A stretch of DNA of 39,841 nt from assembly GCA_902783025.1 (NCBI GenBank), contig CACZPH010000063.1:1-39841 (forward strand). Reading direction: 5' to 3'. Shown piece by piece: positions 17,105-24,777 of this stretch. Both the position numbers and the translations under genes were made by a program. Every line of letters begins with the position of its first letter. Within the stretch, counting starts at the first letter, position 1. The notes beneath the pieces are model-generated. The model did not search any database, was not told the origin of the DNA, and saw only the letters and a program-made list of their open reading frames with translations. The stretch comes from an uncultured Eubacteriales bacterium (GTDB taxonomy: Bacteria; Bacillota; Clostridia; Christensenellales; Pumilibacteraceae).

Positions 17105-19081
17105 ATGAAAAAACCCGTTAAATTTATCAGTCTTATACTTGCGTTCGTTCTGGCGTGCGCGTTCATACCCGGTTGCACCTTCGTCAAATACGACAAGGAG
17201 AAAGATTTCTCCGAGACCGTAGTGGCGAAACTTTCGTCGTACGAAATCTACGATCCCGCGGTAAGCGAAGCGGAGCGCGACGAAGGCAAGGGCGTTTACA
17301 AAACCGAAGAGTACAAAATGTACAAGTACCAGCTTTCCAACCTTGTCAACCAATATTATTACTATATTGCGCAAGGCGCGGTTGACGTGGATTACTTTAT
17401 TCAGATGACGCTCACCGATCGCATCGCGACCAACAGCGCGTACGCGTATCTCGATTTCGGACATATCGTATGGTCGCAGTACGAGGAAAATCAGGTGACG
17501 GAAGCCAAGTACGCCGCGGTCGACGAATATATCGAGTCGCAAATCTCCGAGATTTATTCGGACAGAGGCGAAACGTACGTCGCCCCGACCGTAAACGACG
17601 ACTCGTCCTCTTCTTCGACGTCCACCACGTATCCCACGTACACCGACGACAGCTGGACGGGTGAAAAAGCGCTTTCCAAAGACGCGCTTTTAGCCGAATG
17701 CATTCGCCTCGGAGCGATAAGAGCGGAAGACGCCGAGGACTATTCGGACGCTTCGAAATACGAACTTATCAACGTTCTTCACAACGTTTACAAGAGCGAG
17801 AGCGGCTATTACGGCGTGACCGACGACGAGATCAAAGCGGAACTCAAAGAAAAACTTTCTCTTACCGACGCCGATCTTCAGGGACTTACCCGTTATCAGT
17901 TGATAATCAAACTCGATCGTTATTATTTTGACTCCAACAGATCCCGCGTTTACGAAGTGAGCGCGTCGAGGATCCCCGGCAAAAGCGGATCGGAAGAGCG
18001 CCGTTCGCTCGAAAGAAAAGCGATGGAGAGGACTCTTTCCGCGCTCAAAGAGACCACCGACGCCATACCGGTGCTCCGCGGCGACGAAAAAAAGCGCATG
18101 GAAGACGCGTGGAAGGCGATCGACGAAGCGAAGAAAAACGGCGGTATTTCCGCTACGTACACCGCGCTTGCGGACAGTTTCGTTATCGAATATTTAGTAG
18201 GAAGGAGCCAGCGCGAGCAGATCCTCGTCAAGCTTCTTCAGGAGTACATCGAGAGCACGGTGGCGGTCACCGAGGAAGAGATCTCCTCGTATTACGCTAA
18301 CTTGCTTCAGACTCAGCGCAATTCGTTTGCGACGGTTTCGGAATTTACGAGCGCCGCAAGCAGCGGGAACCTTATCGTATATTTCCCCGCTTCGACCGGA
18401 TATTTCTTCATAAAGCACATTCTTATTCCGTTCAGCGAAGCGCAGACGAAGCAGATAAGCGACTACAAGTCGAGCGCGCTCAACGTATCTCAGGAAGACG
18501 TTACCGCGTATCGCAACAGCTTAGCGAGCCAGATCAAATCTTACGCTCATATCGACGGCGAAAACAGCGGCGACGAACTTACCGTGGCGCAGATAGTCGA
18601 AGAAATCAACCGCACCGTAGCGCAGACGTCGGACAGGAACAAGGTAAAAGAATTTACCAAGCTCATGTATAAATATTCGACGGATACTTCGGGATTCGGT
18701 CAGATATACGGCTATTCCGAAACCGTAGAAGAAACGGCTAACGAAACTTACGTCGCGGAATTCGCCAAGGCGGCGCGCGAACTTTACGCGACGGGTAAAG
18801 TCGGCGCGATAAGCGGCGAAGTCGTTACGGATTACGGCGTGCATATTCTTATGCTCAGCGCGCTTGCGGACGAAGAGCGCGTAGTAGGTCTCGACGAGTA
18901 CGCGGCGGCAAGCGATAACCGCACGGTAAAACAGCAGATCGAAGACATTATCTACAACGACAAACTCGACGATATTTATTCCAAGTGGTCGCAGGAAAAC
19001 ATACGCGCCAATTACCTTGATTCGGTTACCGTTTATAATTCCGCGTTCGCAAAGATAGTCGAAGAAATGCAAAGTAAATAA
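17105..19081 (+). CDS. PpiC/parvulin-type peptidyl-prolyl isomerase lipoprotein (PrsA-like)
   Basis: A 658-residue predicted exported lipoprotein. A basic N-terminus (MKKPVKF), a hydrophobic core and the lipobox FIPGC suggest lipidation of Cys24. A Ser/Thr/Tyr-rich linker lies near residues 165-185. The C-terminal third resembles a parvulin domain split by an insertion: the first family histidine in IKHILIPF is H438 and the second in DYGVHILML is H580, with TDTSGFGQIYGYSE between them. The two histidines are about 140 residues apart, well above the roughly 80 expected for a parvulin. PrsA-like proteins assist folding of secreted proteins outside the membrane. The ATG was preferred to a TTG at 17093 because the latter leaves only two bases after AAAGGA. 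A long helical N-terminal region of about 400 residues is not recognised. Confidence 0.72.
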   Translation: MKKPVKFISLILAFVLACAFIPGCTFVKYDKEKDFSETVVAKLSSYEIYDPAVSEAERDEGKGVYKTEEYKMYKYQLSNLVNQYYYYIAQGAVDVDYFIQMTLTDRIATNSAYAYLDFGHIVWSQYEENQVTEAKYAAVDEYIESQISEIYSDRGETYVAPTVNDDSSSSSTSTTYPTYTDDSWTGEKALSKDALLAECIRLGAIRAEDAEDYSDASKYELINVLHNVYKSESGYYGVTDDEIKAELKEKLSLTDADLQGLTRYQLIIKLDRYYFDSNRSRVYEVSASRIPGKSGSEERRSLERKAMERTLSALKETTDAIPVLRGDEKKRMEDAWKAIDEAKKNGGISATYTALADSFVIEYLVGRSQREQILVKLLQEYIESTVAVTEEEISSYYANLLQTQRNSFATVSEFTSAASSGNLIVYFPASTGYFFIKHILIPFSEAQTKQISDYKSSALNVSQEDVTAYRNSLASQIKSYAHIDGENSGDELTVAQIVEEINRTVAQTSDRNKVKEFTKLMYKYSTDTSGFGQIYGYSETVEETANETYVAEFAKAARELYATGKVGAISGEVVTDYGVHILMLSALADEERVVGLDEYAAASDNRTVKQQIEDIIYNDKLDDIYSKWSQENIRANYLDSVTVYNSAFAKIVEEMQSK

Positions 19082-19103
19082 AGACTTATTATTAATGTAT
19101 GCC

Positions 19104-19137
19104 TTAAAAGTCGAACCTCATAGGATTCGACTTTTAA
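19104..19137 (+). terminator. Hairpin terminator after the foldase gene
   Basis: A perfect 12-bp stem (TTAAAAGTCGAA at 19104-19115 with TTCGACTTTTAA at 19126-19137) and a 10-base loop. The T-run is short, and the hairpin is symmetric enough to work in both directions. It marks the left edge of the AT-rich island. Confidence 0.75.
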
Positions 19138-19139
19138 TA

Positions 19140-19145
19140 TATAAT
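19140..19145 (+). promoter_or_regulatory. Putative -10 of the AT-rich two-gene module
   Basis: TATAAT lies directly after the terminator stem, giving a predicted start near 19152 and a 16-base leader that carries the TGGAGGT ribosome binding site (from 19157). No good -35 is visible 16-18 bases upstream, where the hairpin lies. Confidence 0.4.
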
Positions 19146-19167
19146 TATGATGTCATTGGAGGTACAA

Positions 19168-20094
19168 ATGGGTAATTATACATTATGGTTTTTAATTGTG
19201 GTTGTAAGTGTATTTGTTATTCTTTTAGTGTTGAAGATACTGTTAACTGCAAAAAAGAAAGCAGAGACAGAGATTACTAAACAATACAGTGTGCGTTATA
19301 ATTCAATTTTAGCGTTAAACAATAAATATGATTATTACAAAATAGATAATGGAGGATTCTTTAAGTTTTCAATTGGCTTACGCTCAAAAAGAGAGTTAGA
19401 AAAGTTTGATTTGGGCGCGTATGTTGCTACCATGGTAATACAAAAAAACAAATACTATAATGCTTTAATAGAAAGAGCACATATTAACAGTATGAAATAC
19501 AAACAGTACTGTTCAAGTATTAATATGTTGAGCAAAAGTACATCCTTAGAGGAGTATAATAAATTTGGCAAAATTAAAGTAGGGTATAAAAAGTTTTTAG
19601 AGTACGAGAAAAGTATTTGTAAAGAGGCTATCAAGAATAAGCCGACAACTATAATAAGGTTTTCGTGCCATGCAACCTATACAAGTCCTTCAGGCAGGAA
19701 CCACTATTATAGAGATATGGATTTTACTGATCAGCAAATAATGAATCTTATAGATTCTGTATTGCAGAAGCAAAAGTATGAGTTGGATCTAAAAGCGAAA
19801 AAAGAAGAAGCAGAAAAGAAAAAAAGAGAGAAAGAGCGCAAGTTGAGGGAGCTTGAAAAGATAGAAAAAGATCTTAATAAAAAAGCGGAAGAGATTGAGA
19901 ATAGGGAAAAAGAGTTTAATGAGGCGACTAAAGGAAACATATATTCAGCCGGCAAAGCGCAAATAGAGAATATTGAACTTGGAATTACAGATGAAATGAC
20001 CATTTCGCAAAAACTTAAGATACTTAAAACTCAATTTGAAAGTGGCGAAATATCATATAAAGAATACCAAGAAAGGCGGAGGGAGTTGATTTAA
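19168..20094 (+). CDS. Membrane-anchored coiled-coil protein with SHOCT-like tail
   Basis: A 308-residue protein of unknown function. Residues 5-26 form one strongly hydrophobic segment followed by KK residues, consistent with a single N-terminal anchor and cytoplasmic body. Residues 158-187 contain a strand-like block with YTSPSGRNHYY. Residues 198-254 are a highly charged coiled coil rich in K and E. The last 29 residues (ISQKLKILKTQFESGEISYK and onward) resemble a SHOCT domain, a short C-terminal oligomerisation motif. The start is the ATG 4 bases after TGGAGGT; an earlier in-frame ATG at 19147 lies before that site. Base composition is far more AT-rich than the neighbours, with codons such as AAA, TTA and ATA. 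It is followed after one base by the DUF4041/GIY-YIG gene, so the two act together in all likelihood. Confidence 0.7.
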   Translation: MGNYTLWFLIVVVSVFVILLVLKILLTAKKKAETEITKQYSVRYNSILALNNKYDYYKIDNGGFFKFSIGLRSKRELEKFDLGAYVATMVIQKNKYYNALIERAHINSMKYKQYCSSINMLSKSTSLEEYNKFGKIKVGYKKFLEYEKSICKEAIKNKPTTIIRFSCHATYTSPSGRNHYYRDMDFTDQQIMNLIDSVLQKQKYELDLKAKKEEAEKKKREKERKLRELEKIEKDLNKKAEEIENREKEFNEATKGNIYSAGKAQIENIELGITDEMTISQKLKILKTQFESGEISYKEYQERRRELI

Positions 20095-20095
20095 A

Positions 20096-21235
20096 ATGAG
20101 CGAGCAAGAGAAGTTAGAGCAGGACATAGAGGAACTCAAAAGAATAAAGCAGTCATTAAAAATGGATGTTATTGAGTTAGATGATAAAGTACTGTTTCAG
20201 GATTTTGGTGTGTATCAGCCTCAATATAATTTTGCATCGTTAGATCAGTACAAAGAAAGATTAGGTCAAATACGTGACGAACAAAAGGAAATGATAAAGA
20301 ATCAAACTGCTGCTGTTTGTCATACTGAATGGAAGGTTCAGGGTAGCGCTAAAGCTGGACAAAAAATGATTGCTGAGAACATGAAACAAGCGTTAAGGAA
20401 TTTTAATATAGAATGCGATTTATGTATCAACAAGGTCAAATTCAGTAATTACGAGAGTAGCAAAGATAGGATATTAAAATCCTTTGAATTACAAAATAAA
20501 TTTAATGAAACTAATGATATCCATATTTCCGACGAATACTTAAGATTAAAAATAAAAGAATTAGATTTAGCTTACGAGTATCAAAAGAGGAAACAAGAAG
20601 AAAAAGAAGAGTTAAGAAGACAAAGGGAGCAACAAAAAGAAGATGAACGCGTTGCAAAAGAAATGGAGGAGAAAAGAAAAGAATTAGAAAAAGAACAAGA
20701 GCATTATACAAATTATTTTAATAAAATAAAAGAACAAATCGAGAACGAAACAAACGAAGAGAAAAGAAACTATTTAATCGAGAGACAAGAGGAATTGTCC
20801 AAAAACTTACAAGACGTTAATGATGCTTTAGTTGATTTGGATTATAGGGAAGCAAATCAAAGAGCAGGATATGTATATATTATATCTAATATTGGTGCAT
20901 TTGGCGAAAATGTTTATAAGATAGGTATGACAAGACGTCTTGATCCGGAGGATAGAATAGCAGAACTAAGCGGAGCATCTGTTCCTTTTAAATTTGATAT
21001 ACACGCTATGATTTTTTCTGATGACGCACCAAAACTTGAGGCAACTTTACATAATCATTTTGCAAAGAATAAAGTAAACTTAGTTAATGGGAAAAAAGAA
21101 TTTTTCCGAGTAACTCTTGATGAAATAAAAGAAGTAGTTAGAAAGAATTACGACAAAACTGTAGATTTTATTGATGTACCAGATGCAGAGCAATATCGTG
21201 AAAGTGAAATGATTAGAAAACATCAATTAATTTAA
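20096..21235 (+). CDS. DUF4041 + GIY-YIG (T5orf172/MUG113-type) nuclease-like protein
   Basis: A 379-residue protein in three parts. Residues 1 to about 160 match the DUF4041 pattern (FQDFGVYQPQYNF, TEWKVQGSAKAGQKM, LRNFNIECD, DEYLRLKIKELDLAYEYQ). Residues 160-250 are a charged coiled coil. Residues 257-340 are a GIY-YIG domain of the T5orf172/MUG113 type: GYVYIISN with Y261, YKIGMTRR (274-281) in place of the YIG strand, R287, and E315 in LEATLHNHF as candidate metal-binding glutamate. These positions correspond to the GIY-YIG catalytic set, so nuclease activity is plausible. The architecture is known from phages and accessory islands, and its function is not established to my knowledge. A GGCGGAGGGAG site precedes the ATG. 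The composition is AT-rich like its partner, which points to horizontal transfer. Confidence 0.82.
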   Translation: MSEQEKLEQDIEELKRIKQSLKMDVIELDDKVLFQDFGVYQPQYNFASLDQYKERLGQIRDEQKEMIKNQTAAVCHTEWKVQGSAKAGQKMIAENMKQALRNFNIECDLCINKVKFSNYESSKDRILKSFELQNKFNETNDIHISDEYLRLKIKELDLAYEYQKRKQEEKEELRRQREQQKEDERVAKEMEEKRKELEKEQEHYTNYFNKIKEQIENETNEEKRNYLIERQEELSKNLQDVNDALVDLDYREANQRAGYVYIISNIGAFGENVYKIGMTRRLDPEDRIAELSGASVPFKFDIHAMIFSDDAPKLEATLHNHFAKNKVNLVNGKKEFFRVTLDEIKEVVRKNYDKTVDFIDVPDAEQYRESEMIRKHQLI

Positions 21236-21252
21236 GTTGCTATAAAAAAGCG

Positions 21253-21278
21253 AAACGTGCCTTGACTGGCGCGTTTTT
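21253..21278 (+). terminator. Rho-independent terminator of the AT-rich module
   Basis: AAACGTGCC (21253-21261) pairs with GGCGCGTTT (21268-21276) with one G-T wobble and a 6-base loop, followed by T residues. It marks the right edge of the AT-rich stretch. Confidence 0.75.
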
Positions 21279-21337
21279 ATTTACAAAAAAATCATATCCG
21301 CGCCAAAGAAAACTATTTTTCGACCGCGAAAAAACCG

Positions 21338-21343
21338 TATAAT
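21338..21343 (+). promoter_or_regulatory. Putative -10 before the unknown gene at 21371
   Basis: TATAAT lies 27 bases before the ATG, predicting a start near 21350. The -35 region is only a T-rich stretch, so support is moderate. Confidence 0.45.
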
Positions 21344-21370
21344 TTTAGATATTTTCGAGGCGGTAAAATA

Positions 21371-22327
21371 ATGAAAAAAGGCGAATTGTCCGACGTAACG
21401 GATCTTCCGGCGGCGGCTAAGATACTCTATGCGGGGAAACGCGATTTAGGCGGGATACGACGTAAATATCGGATCTGCGGGGATATGAGCGACGGAGTGG
21501 ATCTTGTGCTTTGCGACGACGACGGCGAAGGGCTGTTGTGGGCGTACAAGGCGACCGAAAAGGGCATACGTTACGGCGTTTTGGGCGACGAAAACGTTTT
21601 TTACTCGCACAAAGTATTATGGCGCGGGACCGAACCTTTTTGGGCGGAGATAGCCGCTCCGGAGTTTTTTGCGGCGGCGGACAGACCGGAGAGCGACAGA
21701 ATAGCCGCGCTCATACATTTCGCGTTTTGTTATGCCGAACACGAATCGCACAGGATAGAAACGAGGCTTTGCCGCGACGCCGCGCAGGCAAGCGAAGCGC
21801 TTGACGGACTGCTTTCGGGCTCTGTTTCCGTTCCGTTTCCGGCGGGGAGCGGACTTACGCAGGCGCAGACCGCTTTACGCCTTCTGAAAAAGAAAGAAAA
21901 CGAAATATTCGACGCGGATTCTTCGGTTTTGCTTGCTTTAACTCTCGCGAAGGTATATAATATTTTCATAGATATTTTGCCGCGGGTGCCGTTCGCGCCG
22001 GACCTCGGAGCGCGCGCGTTCGCGCTAAAAGAGTTTTTCGGGATCAAGAGAGCGCCTAAGGCGGCGAGCGAATACGAGATAGGAAGGCGGTATTATCTGC
22101 TCAAAAGGTCGCGCGGAGAATTGCTTGCGCTATGGAACAAGGCGGAAGAAGTTATCGCCGCGCTCACGGAAAGATATCTGGATTCTTTGCCGTCGCTCGG
22201 ATACGGATCGGGCGAGGGAGAGAAGGAAAACGCGAAGTTTTGCGCGTTTATGGCGCCCGACGTGCTTTACGCGGATACTCTTTTGACGTTTATACGCGAC
22301 TCGGGTGCGGCGGACGGATTTATTTAA
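21371..22327 (+). CDS. Uncharacterised protein, 318 residues
   Basis: I do not recognise this protein. It has no signal peptide and no clear transmembrane segment. The N-terminal third (YRICGDMSDGVDLVLCDDD, GLLWAYKATEKGIRYGVLG) looks like a small beta-rich domain. The rest is mostly helical, with a possible AFCYAEHESHRIE helix and a C-terminal helical hairpin. Composition matches the backbone, not the AT-rich island next door. GAGGCGG precedes the ATG. It ends ten bases before the NagD-type HAD gene, whose ribosome binding site follows its stop, so the two probably form an operon. Confidence 0.6.
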   Translation: MKKGELSDVTDLPAAAKILYAGKRDLGGIRRKYRICGDMSDGVDLVLCDDDGEGLLWAYKATEKGIRYGVLGDENVFYSHKVLWRGTEPFWAEIAAPEFFAAADRPESDRIAALIHFAFCYAEHESHRIETRLCRDAAQASEALDGLLSGSVSVPFPAGSGLTQAQTALRLLKKKENEIFDADSSVLLALTLAKVYNIFIDILPRVPFAPDLGARAFALKEFFGIKRAPKAASEYEIGRRYYLLKRSRGELLALWNKAEEVIAALTERYLDSLPSLGYGSGEGEKENAKFCAFMAPDVLYADTLLTFIRDSGAADGFI

Positions 22328-22337
22328 GGAGAAAACA

Positions 22338-23114
22338 ATGGACGACAGGCTCAAGAAAGTAAAATGCTTTTTGCTCGATATGGACGGCACTATTTATCTC
22401 GACGGCGTGCCTATCGCGGGCGCTATCGAGGCGGTCGAACGTATGCGAAGACAGGGCAGAGTAATTTTCCTTACCAACAATACGTCCGTATCGCACGAAG
22501 ATTACGTCAAAAAACTCAACCGCATAGGATTCAGGGCGACGCACGAAGACGTGTTTTCGTCGGGCGACGCTACGGTGGAGTACCTCAATACTTTCTGCAA
22601 GGGCAAGAAAGTTTACTTTTTCGCTAACGAGCCTATCAAGGAAGAATTCAAAGCCGGCGGAATAGTTTTGGACGAGCAAAACCCCGATCTTATCGTCATA
22701 GGCTTCCACACGACTTTTTGTTACGACGAGCTCGAACATCTTTGCGATCTTATCCGCGAGGGCGTTCCGTATATATGCACGCACCCTGATATCAACTGTC
22801 CCACTTCGCGAGGATTCAAACCCGACGTAGGCAGTTATATAGCGCTCATCGAGAAGTCGACGGGCGTATCTCCCGCGCTTATATGCGGCAAACCTTTCAA
22901 GCCCATCGGCGACAGCATAAAGCGCCTTTTGGGACTGAAGGAAAACGAAATAGCCATGTTCGGCGACAGGCTCGCCACGGACATCAAGTTCGCGATCAAC
23001 AACGGTTTTGTGTCCGTCCTGGTGCTTTCGGGCGAGGCAAAAAGGGAAGACATAGCGCCTTTCGGCGAGAAAATCGACGTGATTTTGCCCTCTATTGCCG
23101 AATGGGATAAGTAA
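22338..23114 (+). CDS. HAD-IIA (NagD-like) phosphatase
   Basis: A 258-residue haloacid dehalogenase superfamily hydrolase. Motif I is LLDMDGTIY with nucleophile D14 and acid/base D16. Motif II is FLTNNTS. The C2 cap lies between about residues 80 and 180 and includes HPDINCPTSRGFKPDVGS, CGKPFKPIG carries the motif III lysine, and motif IV is FGDRLATDI. The layout is that of NagD/PGP-type enzymes that dephosphorylate nucleotide or sugar phosphates; the substrate is unknown. The start at 22338 is supported by AAGGAG nine bases upstream, whereas an in-frame ATG at 22305 belongs to the end of the previous gene. Confidence 0.88.
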   Translation: MDDRLKKVKCFLLDMDGTIYLDGVPIAGAIEAVERMRRQGRVIFLTNNTSVSHEDYVKKLNRIGFRATHEDVFSSGDATVEYLNTFCKGKKVYFFANEPIKEEFKAGGIVLDEQNPDLIVIGFHTTFCYDELEHLCDLIREGVPYICTHPDINCPTSRGFKPDVGSYIALIEKSTGVSPALICGKPFKPIGDSIKRLLGLKENEIAMFGDRLATDIKFAINNGFVSVLVLSGEAKREDIAPFGEKIDVILPSIAEWDK

Positions 23115-23121
23115 AACAAAA

Positions 23122-23168
23122 AAAAATCGCGGATTTTTGCGTTTAGGTCTTGCAAATCTGCGATTTTT
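23122..23168. terminator. Bidirectional terminator between the HAD gene and yyaC
   Basis: A long stem pairs 23122-23140 (AAAAATCGCGGATTTTTGC) with 23152-23168 (GCAAATCTGCGATTTTT), with one wobble and a two-base bulge. It is flanked by A-runs on the left and T-runs on the right, so it can serve both convergent genes. Confidence 0.8.
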
Positions 23169-23192
23169 ATAATATAATAGAATAACCTTTCG

Positions 23193-23687
23193 TTATATCC
23201 CGACCATTGCGGCGCGGGACGGGAGAGATATCACGACTTCGCACAGAGTTTTCGCGGCGCGTTCGGCAAGGGAAAACACGCTCGTAAGACTGCTGAACTG
23301 ACCGTACTTTGCCGGGCACCCTATTACGGACATGCTCCCCACGGCAGGCAGGTCTTTTCCGCTCGCCTTTCCGGGGAAGATCGGACCGCCCAGATATACG
23401 AGTTCTTCGCAGGGCTTTTTGGAAGCGAACGAATCTACGGCGACTATCGGCGAAAGAGGGTGGCGCGCGCGAATAACCGCAAGCGTGCCGCTTAAGTTGA
23501 GCGCGGTGACCGGGTTTGAGAGCGTACCGAATACAGGCGCGCACACGCGGTATTTTTCTTTGAGAAGATAACCGCAAACGGGACCGAAACAATCGCTCAT
23601 TATTTTGGTCGAGCCGATGCAGAGCATCACGGGCGAAACGCGAAAACACATTGACGAAAGAATTTTTTTGAAATCATCGCTGTTCAT
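23193..23687 (-). CDS. yyaC: YyaC-like sporulation-associated protein (DUF1256)
   Basis: A 164-residue protein resembling YyaC, a relative of the germination protease Gpr that is found in endospore formers. Supporting blocks are SPVMLCIGSTKIMSDCFGP, VFGTLSNPVTALNLSG, HPLSPIVAVDSF, LGGPIFPGKASGKDLPAVG and MSVIGCPAKYG. The usual GTDRSTGDSLGP is changed to GSTKIMSDCFGP, so the sequence is divergent around the likely active site. No strong Shine-Dalgarno sequence is seen before the ATG, and the divergent gap to the CvpA gene is only 51 bases. Presence of this family suggests a spore-forming lineage, though not that this organism still sporulates. Confidence 0.75.
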   Translation of the reverse strand: MNSDDFKKILSSMCFRVSPVMLCIGSTKIMSDCFGPVCGYLLKEKYRVCAPVFGTLSNPVTALNLSGTLAVIRARHPLSPIVAVDSFASKKPCEELVYLGGPIFPGKASGKDLPAVGSMSVIGCPAKYGQFSSLTSVFSLAERAAKTLCEVVISLPSRAAMVGI

Positions 23688-23738
23688 ACCGTTTATTATC
23701 GACTTAAGGCGTCAAAAATAAACAGGCGGGAGGAATTT

Positions 23739-24506
23739 ATGATAATCGACATCGCAATCATCGTGCTCCTTGTTTTGGGGCTGATAATAGGAATAGGCAG
23801 AGGCGCGCTCAAGTCGTTTTTGCGCTTTTTGGGTGTGGCCGTAGCGCTCGTCGCGACGGTGTTTTTGTCGGGCGTGCTTATCAAGGCGCTTTCCGGCTGG
23901 GGTTGGGCGACTTCGCTTATGGTCGGCGACGGTATGTCGCTCAGGAAGTTGTTTACTAATATGGGCGCGTCGTCTTCGTCTTTTATTACCTGGCTTTACG
24001 GCGGACTTTTGAGCAGAATTGGCGGCCTCTCAAACAACACCCCAAACGTTTGGATAGTCGACGGTACCGCGGTAGAGTACGGCACCGAAGCGTTTACCGA
24101 GGCTATGCTTCCGTACGCGATGGCTATTCACGCGGGCGTGCTTATAGCGTGCTTGGTATTGTATTTCCTTATCCGCATTATTATCGTTATCATCAATTTC
24201 ATTATCAAGAGCATAGTGGGCAAGAGAGAGAAGAAGGCGGTTTCGCGTCTTGCGGGCGGCGTACTCGGATTTTTCAACGGCGCGCTCTTCGCGCTGATCC
24301 TCATAGTGATCGCGCAGGCTTTCCTTCCGCTTTACGCAAAAGTCGGAGAGGAGCAATTCAAGGGCAGTTTCGTAATGCAGAAGATTAATGTCGACGGGAC
24401 TCATAATCTCAACGAAACGTGCGAATACAACACCGACAGGTTCCTTATATCCGACGAAAACTTAGAGGCTATTCTCAAGACCGCGGGCGTTGAACCCGAC
24501 GCTTAA
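23739..24506 (+). CDS. CvpA family membrane protein
   Basis: A 255-residue integral membrane protein of the CvpA (colicin V production) family. A first helix covers residues 3-19, followed by the family's glycine/arginine-rich GIGRGALKSFLRFLG. A second helix is at about 31-47, a long extracellular or luminal segment follows, then helices near 130-155 and a last one after SRLAGGVLGFFNGALF, which is the most diagnostic block. The large loop between helices 2 and 3 is longer than in many members. The family's biochemical role is unsettled; some members affect envelope stress and motility. GGGAGGA precedes the ATG. Confidence 0.78.
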   Translation: MIIDIAIIVLLVLGLIIGIGRGALKSFLRFLGVAVALVATVFLSGVLIKALSGWGWATSLMVGDGMSLRKLFTNMGASSSSFITWLYGGLLSRIGGLSNNTPNVWIVDGTAVEYGTEAFTEAMLPYAMAIHAGVLIACLVLYFLIRIIIVIINFIIKSIVGKREKKAVSRLAGGVLGFFNGALFALILIVIAQAFLPLYAKVGEEQFKGSFVMQKINVDGTHNLNETCEYNTDRFLISDENLEAILKTAGVEPDA

Positions 24507-24513
24507 GATCGAT

Positions 24514-24541
24514 CCCCGAGGCAATACGCTTCGGGGTTTTT
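24514..24541 (+). terminator. Rho-independent terminator after the CvpA gene
   Basis: CCCCGAGGC (24514-24522) pairs with GCTTCGGGG (24528-24536) around an AATAC loop with one G-T wobble, followed by five T. Confidence 0.88.
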
Positions 24542-24596
24542 GTTTACAAAAAATCAAAAAAAACGCGCAATATGCCGTAATATCCTTGTTTTTTGC

Positions 24597-24625
24597 TTGA
24601 CAACGCTTCTCAAAAAGTGTAAAAT
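24597..24625 (+). promoter_or_regulatory. Sigma-A promoter of rplM-rpsI
   Basis: TTGACA (24597-24602) and TAAAAT (24620-24625) have a 17-base spacer. Transcription should begin near 24632, giving a 5' leader of about 146 bases. Confidence 0.85.
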
Positions 24626-24631
24626 TGTAGG

Positions 24632-24777
24632 GCATCTTGGAAAAGACCGCTCTTTTTGCGTGCGATTCAGCCCATCGTCGCGAAGTCCGGACAGTTCCTT
24701 GCGGCAGTCGTTTTGTCCGTCAGCGTGAAATTTCGGACAGGGCGCAAAATAATTTTATAAGGATATTTTACAACACC
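24632..24777 (+). promoter_or_regulatory. Structured 5' leader of the L13-S9 operon
   Basis: The untranslated leader carries AAAAGA-CCGC-TCTTTT (24641-24656), a small hairpin followed by T, and three mutually exclusive arms: CGGACA (24688-24693), TGTCCG (24714-24719) and CGGACA (24734-24739). The middle arm can pair with either flank. L13 operons of Firmicutes are known to have autoregulatory leaders, so this is a good candidate for one, but I could not match it to the known consensus by eye. Confidence 0.5.

Noticed and set aside
19104..19137. tRNA-like fragment or att core suggested by GGATTCGAC in the hairpin
   Set aside because: No acceptor, D or anticodon arms surround it, and the perfect 12-bp stem is explained as a terminator. 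No second copy is seen at the right edge of the island.
20096..21235. Homing endonuclease interpretation of the GIY-YIG gene
   Set aside because: The DUF4041 plus coiled-coil architecture is not that of intron-encoded GIY-YIG enzymes, and no intron or intein surrounds it.
24637..24777. N-terminal extension of L13 from an upstream in-frame start
   Set aside because: The added 47 residues are not part of L13, and the stretch is better explained as a structured leader after the promoter at 24597-24625.
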